From CAUZIZ01 sp963579905 (GTDB taxonomy: Bacteria; Acidobacteriota; UBA6911; RPQK01; JAJDTT01): a stretch of DNA of 64,000 nt. Within the stretch, counting starts at the first letter, position 1. Each line of letters starts with the position of its first letter. The notes below the pieces were generated by a model. It saw nothing but the letters and a program-made list of their open reading frames with translations. It was not told where the DNA came from and did not search any database. Of the stretch, positions 59,301-64,000 are shown one piece after another. The stretch covers positions 6,956-70,955 of the forward strand of contig CAUZIZ010000006.1 in assembly GCA_963579905.1 (NCBI GenBank). The letters are read 5' to 3'. A program made the position numbers and the translations under genes.

Positions 59301-59806
59301 CCCTGACAGCGGATTTCGTAGAGGTTCCAGTCGTCGAGGCGCGCAGCGGAGTTGATATGGGTCTGCTCCTGTGGAGTCATGCGCTTCCAGTACTCCATGA
59401 TTCCTCGACCGCCCTCGTCGTACAACATGCCGAAGTATGTCTCGACGGCAACGTCAGCCTGATAGCCCTTGACCACATAGTCGGGGAACTGTTCACCGCG
59501 AAACTGGATCCCACTGTTTCCGTTCCGCAGTTTGACTGACACCCGCAAGACAAAATCAGAATAAGAAGTTCGAGTCGAAAGAAAGCTGTTGTGGGTGAGC
59601 TTCACCTGTTCGGTCGAACCCACGATGACGCCGTCGGCGACTTCCCAAAGCCGTGGGTCGCCTATCCAGCCCGCCAGGTCCCGGCCGTTCAAGAGCGAAA
59701 CAAACTCTGGTTCCGGAACAGGTGTTTGTTGGCAGGACGGGAGTACGGTAATTGAAAAAAGGAGGAGAACAAGAACGGGAGCAGAAAGAGGGGGTTTAGT
59801 TGACAT
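56348..59806 (-). CDS. DUF1080-propeller-HEAT-cytochrome c lipoprotein
   Basis: 1152-residue exported protein. Lipobox LPSC at residues 22-25. Domains: DUF1080 (about 35-215; FVSLLNGRDLAGWIG, ELRNGNSGIQFRG-like KLRNGNSGIQFRGEQF, ALQLHVGDPMQVMFKDIEIK), a soluble-dehydrogenase-type propeller (about 245-620; GHANTVWAPAGTLNRLELD, PGADYGWRTGSGKFPESYPD, LYFATGGRSTTGGLYRV), a HEAT-like region (about 650-1000) and a cytochrome c domain with CANCH at about 1030, ending in the conserved SISMPEDLLDTM-like tail. It resembles the protein at 9863-14419, with DUF1080 in place of SGNH and no copper domain. Likely extracellular sugar oxidation or binding. ATG 59806. Confidence 0.93.
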   Translation of the reverse strand: MSTKPPLSAPVLVLLLFSITVLPSCQQTPVPEPEFVSLLNGRDLAGWIGDPRLWEVADGVIVGSTEQVKLTHNSFLSTRTSYSDFVLRVSVKLRNGNSGIQFRGEQFPDYVVKGYQADVAVETYFGMLYDEGGRGIMEYWKRMTPQEQTHINSAARLDDWNLYEIRCQGDYIKMILNGQVVCEIEDPEGASEGIIALQLHVGDPMQVMFKDIEIKDLSEDESEKRKPRERAYELQHRFTVLEGFEVEAVASDDLLGSVVNLSFDHLGRPVVALEHGGIQILIDGDGDGFYDTMKEFSSEVQTAHGMHYLGPGDLLVNSKGPQKTGLYRLTDLDGDDQADEVKLIAASRGQIGEHGPHAIRTGIDGSLYVMYGNHSFPDVSIDPLSPSRGLQEDHLLDRYLDPRGHANTVWAPAGTLNRLELDQNQWSQVNGGFRNAFDFDIDEQGEIFTFDSDMEWDFGLPWYRPIRVLHCTPGADYGWRTGSGKFPESYPDTLPGIESLGRGSPVGIAFYHHNTYPEKYRGALFLGDWSRGRILVSFPKEKGASFSSSSIDFVQGHPLNVTDLDIGPDGFLYFATGGRSTTGGLYRVTWKGTDRNSPRDKTTGLAAALEQPMHRSAWGRHRISGVREKLGAAWGTELLKVVSDKQAAPRTRLRALELLQVMGPRPDVELLRSLATDESPEARAASVLLLGTHALKHTYSILLQSLQDGDPLVLRRACEALLRSGLRNDTQIEQEDLLLTRLFALLDQPDRFVRYAARLALQRLPRDSWASMVLGDSIKQHPHRALEGLLALVHTQTTRDDADSIFGKLLEYSDSLPDDALLHSYLRVCQLALVRDPAVGKDHRVPFISKVGPRLLNRYPSKKHLLDRELEFLLAYMQPEGSIQALLDQLQPGRSQEDEISTVYALREIRNGWNPQLRERLVDWFERGREIAGAASMVGFIENLWQDTLALLEPDERRRAEDGKERYLAEQAQRARELMAEVNSEKVEEHNPLSQMSFEELNGYFEFSPMSYEDGDVDRGRIVFRRAKCANCHVFGNEGRGGGPDLSTAVKRFRRGEILESIMYPSRVISDQYTGVVVDLKKNETVTGMVAGESEISLILITANGERIKLDKKDILEKRVSQISIMPEDLLDTMGLTDLVDLFAFLERGSAL

Positions 59807-59818
59807 AGGCTTCGATTC

Positions 59819-60045
59819 TAAGTACCAAGATACAAATTAAAAACAAGTTCCAAGCATCAAATTCCAAACACCCGGGTGGCCTAGTTTGGTGGTTTCCAGC
59901 TAGAGTTCGATTTCTCCTAGCATCTCACTCAAAGCGACCCGAACGAGTCTACCGTCAATCAAGTTATTTGGAAATTGATGCTTGGAATTTGGGATTTGTT
60001 TGTATCTTGTATCTTTTGCCTTGGAATCTTGGTTCCTCAGTTCCC
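59819..60045. repeat. CAAGATAC-type inverted repeat
   Basis: Left arm TACCAAGATACAAATTAA, then AACAAGTTCCAAGCATCAAA (59820-59870); right arm about 59969-60031, complementary (TTGATGCTTGGAATTTGGGA, then TTTGTATCTTGTATC). About 95 bases of unrelated sequence separate them. Related single arms occur at 9697-9757 and 48543-48594. Lies in the divergent gap between the 56348-59806 gene and the isomerase. Confidence 0.9.
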
Positions 60046-60088
60046 AGAACTTTCTCTTCGTCGAGGATGATTCTAGAATGGACGCATC

Positions 60089-61030
60089 ATGCGGCTAACT
60101 CAAGGCTTGAATCGACGTAAGGCCTGTCAGCTCCTTATGGGGGGCCTGAGCGGAGTCTGCTCAGGGCTCTCGAGTGGCGGCCTTCAAGCGAGCGCCAAAT
60201 TTCGGCTGACCTATATTCTGGCCTCCAGCCTCTACGGGGAAATCCGGCTGGAAGAGATCGTTCCCGAAGTGCACAAGACCGGTGCCGAGCACATTGATAT
60301 CTGGCCCCTGGGTCATGCCAACCAGCGCGAACAGATGGAGGAGATGGGGCACGATCGGTTTGCGGAGCTGCTGGCTGAGAATGAGGTCAAGCTCGGAATC
60401 CTGACCCACTACGATCTGGGCCCGTACCGACTTCAAGCGGAGATGGAAGTGGCTCGCAAGCTGGGAGCAAGAATCTTGATCTGTGGCAGTGACCGACTCT
60501 CAGATGAAGCAGGCAAGTCCCTGAAACAGCAGGTCAAGGACTTTCTGGAGAGGCTGAAGCCTCACGCCGAAGCCGCCGCCAGGGCAGGCGTCATCATAGG
60601 CGTTGAGAATCATGGGAGTTCGTTGATTTCGAGTCCCGACTCCATACGCTATTTTGGGGAGCTGGCCGAATCGGAGCAGCTGGGAATTGCGCTGGCTCCT
60701 TACCATTTGCCGCAAGATCCGGATTTGATTGCCGGGTTGATCAAGGAACTCGGCTCCAAGCTGGTTCACTTTTACGCTTGGCAGCACGGGAAGGGTGCTG
60801 CCGAGAAGCTGCCCAAAGAGCAGGAGATGCTCCAGATGCCGGGTTATGGCCCCCTGGACTTCGTCAACATCGTCCAGGTTCTGAGGGAGATCGACTATCG
60901 GGGTTGGACGTCGATCTTCATGCACCCGGTGCCCCGCGGGATTCCGATCCTTCCCGAAGTCCAGCAGGTGACCGAGGCTGTGAACAAATCGCGCCGCTAC
61001 CTGAAGGCTTGTCTCGAGGGGACTGAATGA
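60089..61030 (+). CDS. Exported sugar phosphate isomerase/epimerase-like protein
   Basis: 313 residues. N-terminus LNRRKACQLLMGGLSGVCSGL is a Tat-like signal. The barrel reads LTYILASSLYGEIRLEEIVP, GAEHIDIWPLGHANQREQ, IGVENHGSSLISSPDSIRYF and WTSIFMHPVPRGIPILPE, typical of xylose-isomerase-like TIM barrels. The His that binds metal after VENH is present; the usual DxxH is replaced by APYHLPQD. Substrate unknown. Ribosome site not obvious. The DJ-1/PfpI gene follows on the same strand. Confidence 0.85.
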   Translation: MRLTQGLNRRKACQLLMGGLSGVCSGLSSGGLQASAKFRLTYILASSLYGEIRLEEIVPEVHKTGAEHIDIWPLGHANQREQMEEMGHDRFAELLAENEVKLGILTHYDLGPYRLQAEMEVARKLGARILICGSDRLSDEAGKSLKQQVKDFLERLKPHAEAAARAGVIIGVENHGSSLISSPDSIRYFGELAESEQLGIALAPYHLPQDPDLIAGLIKELGSKLVHFYAWQHGKGAAEKLPKEQEMLQMPGYGPLDFVNIVQVLREIDYRGWTSIFMHPVPRGIPILPEVQQVTEAVNKSRRYLKACLEGTE

Positions 61031-61094
61031 GTGCTTCCATGCTCATCAACCCCTGGATATTTACGAACTTTCCGAGCGAATTGAGGTGAGTCCC

Positions 61095-61679
61095 ATGGGC
61101 AAAGTATTGATCATCATCGGAGACGCGAGCGAGACCGTCGACACCCTTTATCCCTACTTTCGAGTGCAGGAGGCAGGTTTCGAAGCCGTGGTGGCAGCCC
61201 CGGAGAAACGTCTCTACCACATGGTGCTGCATGAGATCAGTCCAGGCTGGACCATCACTCGGGAGTTTGAAGGCTACAAACTCGAAGCAGACATCGCCTT
61301 TCGTGACGTGCGTCCCGAGGAATACCTGGGGATCTTCTTTTCTGGTGGAAGGGCTCCTGAGTATATCCGATACGACACCGACCTGGTCCGCATAACCCGC
61401 CATTTCTTCGACGCCAACAAGCCGGTCGGCTGTGTTTGTCATGGGGTCGAGATTCCCGCCTACGCCGGCTGTGTCGAAGGACGACGGATGGCGACGGTCC
61501 CTAAATGCCAGTTCGACCTCGAAGTGTGCGGTGGCATTTTCGTCAACGAACCCTGTGTCGTGGATGGAAACCTGGTGAGTGGCCGCACCTATCACGATCA
61601 TGGGCACTACATCGGGCACTGGATCAAACTGCTGGCCGAAGCGAATAGGGCTGTCAGCGCGGAATCTGCGGTAGGCTGA
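61095..61679 (+). CDS. DJ-1/PfpI family protein
   Basis: 194 residues from ATG 61095, preceded by GAGGTGA; a GTG at 61086 would add three residues. Fold: VLIIIGDASETVDTLYPYFR, GYKLEADIAF, IFFSGGRAPEYIRYD, and the nucleophile elbow PVGCVCHGVEIPA with Cys in VCHG. It is followed by an RTYHDHGHYIGHW segment rich in His. DJ-1/PfpI proteins include proteases, glyoxalases and isocyanide hydratases; activity cannot be told. It follows the isomerase by 64 bases, so both may act on one sugar-derived compound. Confidence 0.9.
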   Translation: MGKVLIIIGDASETVDTLYPYFRVQEAGFEAVVAAPEKRLYHMVLHEISPGWTITREFEGYKLEADIAFRDVRPEEYLGIFFSGGRAPEYIRYDTDLVRITRHFFDANKPVGCVCHGVEIPAYAGCVEGRRMATVPKCQFDLEVCGGIFVNEPCVVDGNLVSGRTYHDHGHYIGHWIKLLAEANRAVSAESAVG

Positions 61680-61692
61680 TCTTCGGCTATTC

Positions 61693-63835
61693 GTGGCGAT
61701 CGGACAACACCGAGACGGACTGGGGAGAACCCTGCTACCGCTTGTCTTGAGCGCCGCAGGCTCCCTGTTTTTTGGCTGTGGGTGCTTGGGCTTTACACCG
61801 TCTCCTTCCGAAACCGTGTCGGGTTCGGTGGTCGTTGGGTTCGAGCGATTCTACAAGGGAAATGAAGCCAAAGCCGATGGTGGTGAACTCCTGATCTCCG
61901 AGCTCGGATGCGTCTCCTGTCACCAGGTGGACGATGAGCTCTTCGCAGGCATCGGCCGAAGCCAAGCGCCGCTCCTTGAGAGCGTCGGCTCCCGCCTGAA
62001 TCCCGAGTATCTTGAGAAGTTCGTTTCCGATCCCTCGTCGGTCCAACCCGGCACCCGGATGCCCGGACTGTTCGTGCAATGGCCGCAGGAGGAGAGAAGT
62101 AGGGCAGTCCGGGACCTGACGAGTTTTCTGGCTTCCCAGGGTGGTCCCTTTCAGAATCACGGATCTCCACTGTCTTCCGATGAATCCGAGCGCGGCGAGA
62201 AACTCTACCACTCCGTTGGTTGTGTGGCGTGTCATGCTCCCCTGCGGCCCCCAGGACCGGAACCTGGAGGTGATAAGGAGCTCTACCAGACAGTCCAGAT
62301 AGAGACCCCCTGAAATCGAGATCCCGTCAGCTCCAATGCCCAACCAGGAACTGAAGACGGCCCTTCGGCCACTCGCCGAGTTCCTGGAGAATCCGCTCGA
62401 GACGCACCCTTCGGGACGAATGCCCCAGATTGGGTTGGAGCCGGGCGAAGCTTGGGCCATCGCCACCTACTTGCTCGATGAGAGCGGGCCTGGACAGGGG
62501 AGTGAGCAGCCCCGTTCCAGTCCGGAGCCGATCGATCCCGAGAGTTTGGATCGGGGTAAAAGGCTGTTCTTCCGGCGGTGCTGCGCTGCCTGTCATCAGA
62601 TTGAATCTGACCAGAAGGTCGTCGAGTCAATACCATCGAGCCCAAGGCTGGTCGAACTGGATCCGGATGATCCGGACGGATGCCTGGGTAGCGCTCCAGC
62701 CAGGCAGTCCCCGATTTTGATCTGAGCCCGCCCCAAAAGGATGCCCTCAAGGCAGCTCTACGGCGGTTTCGCAGTAAGGGGCCGTCCCCACTGGATCCGA
62801 AGGCCCGAGTAAGGAGAACTCTGACCGTCCTCAATTGTTTTGCCTGTCATCGACGAGGTGAATGGGATGGACCAAAACCGGGTCGGGCAGCCTATTTTAC
62901 GTCTACCCAGCAAATAGACCTGGCTGAAGAGGGACGAATACCCCCTCCCCTGACCGAGATCGGTCAGAAGTTCACTCCACATTGGCTGAAGGGCGTTCTG
63001 GAGGGTTCGGTTCAGCTTCGACCCTATCTGTCCACCCGCATGCCTGCCTATGGAATGGAGAATCTAGGCGATCTGGTGGAGAATTGCGGCCGGGCAGACA
63101 GCGATCCGAATTCCCCTGACGTGGATGTCAGCGGTGGTCAGTTCCATCATCGCAGCCATTATGGACGTCAACGCCTTCAACTGCTTCAATTGTCACGATC
63201 TGATGGGACAAAGCTCGCTGGGGATGCCGGCCTTGAACCTGGCGACTTCAGTAGAGCGCCTGCAGCCGGCATGGTTCAAGAAGTTCATGCTCGATCCGGA
63301 ATCGTTCCGTCCCCAGACGCTCATGCCCGCTTTCGTCGACGCGGGAAAGAGCACCATTACAGAGGTCCTGGGGGGGCAACGCAGACAAGCAGATCGAGGC
63401 CATCTGGATCTATCTGAAGGAGCTGGACCAGACTCGACTTCCGGAAGGGATGGAAGAAGATCGTTCCTTCGAGCTCACCCCTCAGAATCGGCCAGTGCTC
63501 CTGCGCACCTTCATAGAGGGTGTGGGAACCCACGCCATCGCAGTCGGATATCCCGAAGGAGTCCACGCCGCCTTCGATGCCTTGAAGGTGCGTTTTTTCC
63601 TGGTCTGGCGGGGTCGGTTCCTGGACGCGGAGTCGACCTGGCGGACCGCTATACTCCCTTCACCCCAGCCCTGCGCTCAGACCAGATAGATCTAGGCGAC
63701 GGAATGCCGATCGCCCGTCTCCGGACGCCTCAAAGCCCTTGCCGGCAGGTCACGGGCTCCGAGGCGGACTACCGGATGGGAGGCTACCGAATCGGCGGTG
63801 AAGAGGGCCGGTTTTTTTCTATTGTGGTATGCAAT
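61693..63835 (+). pseudogene. Five-CxxCH exported cytochrome, frameshifted and truncated by the IS1595-type element
   Basis: Successive frames carry one protein family: signal and GCVSCHQ, GCVACHA; then a shift near 62313 to MPNQELKTALRPLAEFLENP and CAACHQIE; a shift near 62708 to FDLSPPQKDALKAALRRFRS and NCFACHRRGEW; a shift near 63115 to AFNCFNCHDLMGQSSLGMPA; a shift at the GGGGGGG run near 63370 to KQIEAIWIYLKELDQTRLPE and FIEGVGTHAIAVGYPEGVHA; and a last shift before GMPIARLRTPQ. Five CxxCH motifs in all. The pattern (cytochrome-type PVC domains ending in GYPEGVHAAFDA) suggests an extracellular electron-transfer protein. Many shifts are single-base, so sequencing error may contribute, but homology ends just where the transposase gene begins. 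Confidence 0.85.
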
Positions 63836-63871
63836 TTCCTCAAGTACCCCCAAGGTGTCGTGTCTTGGGGT

Positions 63872-64000
63872 ATGGAAGACTACCCGAAGACACTCGGTGA
63901 ATTCGAGGTGCGGTTCTCGTCCGAAGGTGCTTGCCGGGAGTATCTTCTGCAGTTGCGTTGGCCGCAAGGAGTTTCTTGCCCGCGTTGCGAGTGTCGCGAG
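63872..64000 (+). CDS. IS1595-family transposase, N-terminal part (cut by window end)
   Basis: ATG 63872 opens a frame that runs through the end of the window (43 codons). EDYPKTLGEFEVRFSSEGAC, then REYLLQLRWPQGVSCPRCEC is the N-terminal zinc-ribbon of ISXO2/IS1595-type DDE transposases, with CPRC as the first Cys pair. The left terminal repeat was not identified; the preceding bases GTACCCCCAAGG and GTGTCTTGGGG may be part of it. The element lies at the broken end of the cytochrome pseudogene. Confidence 0.8.
   Translation, partial: MEDYPKTLGEFEVRFSSEGACREYLLQLRWPQGVSCPRCECRE

Noticed and set aside
62311..62313. TGA ending the first cytochrome fragment as recoding
   Set aside because: Homology resumes in a different frame, so it is a frameshift, not a read-through stop.

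Overview
The window is a bacterial chromosome segment with a moderately high GC content. No rRNA, tRNA or CRISPR array was seen. Three things point to an environmental Acidobacteriota, probably of the Bryobacter/Solibacter type, with a PVC-group bacterium as the alternative. First, there are very large secreted proteins built from a dehydrogenase-type propeller, HEAT repeats and cytochrome c. Second, there are many DUF1080, sugar-isomerase and Tat-exported proteins. Third, the intergenic regions are crowded with modular palindromic repeats. This assignment is inference from gene content only.

Layout. 0.4-3.2 kb: an FG-GAP/ASPIC-UnbV/thioredoxin protein whose frame is interrupted by a single in-frame UGA followed by a SECIS-like hairpin, so probably a selenoprotein. 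3.3-4.0 kb: an RRM RNA-binding protein with a clear promoter and terminator. 4.3-9.4 kb: carbohydrate genes, including a decayed six-hairpin glycosidase, a five-bladed glycosidase-like protein and an SDR epimerase. 9.9-14.4 kb: a 1518-residue SGNH/propeller/HEAT/cupredoxin/cytochrome c protein. 14.8-16.2 kb: siroheme synthesis. 16.3-23.5 kb: an Fn3-like protein, a radical SAM protein, a hydroxypyruvate-isomerase-like protein, a ZIP-permease fusion, a YihY protein, and a decayed sodium:solute symporter with an intact small partner. 23.5-31.2 kb: a DUF3604 lipoprotein, PckA, an HDOD-GGDEF protein and a dehydrogenase. 31.4-40.3 kb: a broken methyltransferase, two hydrolases, an enolase-superfamily enzyme, a seven-heme cytochrome, a STAS protein, an NHL protein and DUF1080. 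41.7-44.4 kb: an Nramp-like transporter and a sugar isomerase. 44.5-53.2 kb: a complete moxR-DUF58-batA-batB-batC-batD-batE aerotolerance-type operon. 54.0-56.0 kb: an ECF sigma/anti-sigma/CpxP-like operon. 56.3-61.7 kb: a DUF1080/propeller/HEAT/cytochrome lipoprotein, a sugar isomerase and a DJ-1/PfpI protein. 61.7-64.0 kb: a five-CxxCH cytochrome pseudogene abutting the start of an IS1595-type transposase.

How it fits together. Many products are exported (Tat, Sec or lipoprotein signals) and fit the extracellular breakdown and oxidation of sugars and glycosides, with electrons passed to c-type hemes or copper centres. TIM-barrel isomerases, an enolase-family dehydratase and PckA would then handle sugar acids and gluconeogenesis. 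The Bat operon and the ECF/CpxP-like operon look like envelope maintenance.

The non-coding DNA is unusually rich. It holds a two-module repeat family at six intergenic sites, a heptad-built inverted repeat with a conserved core at two or three sites, a 181-bp MITE with a TAA duplication, a 38-bp-arm perfect palindrome, a CAAGATAC repeat family, and two candidate structured RNAs. At least four genes are disrupted. Some of the single-base frameshifts could be assembly errors, but a 17-bp duplication and two nonsense codons are less easily explained that way.
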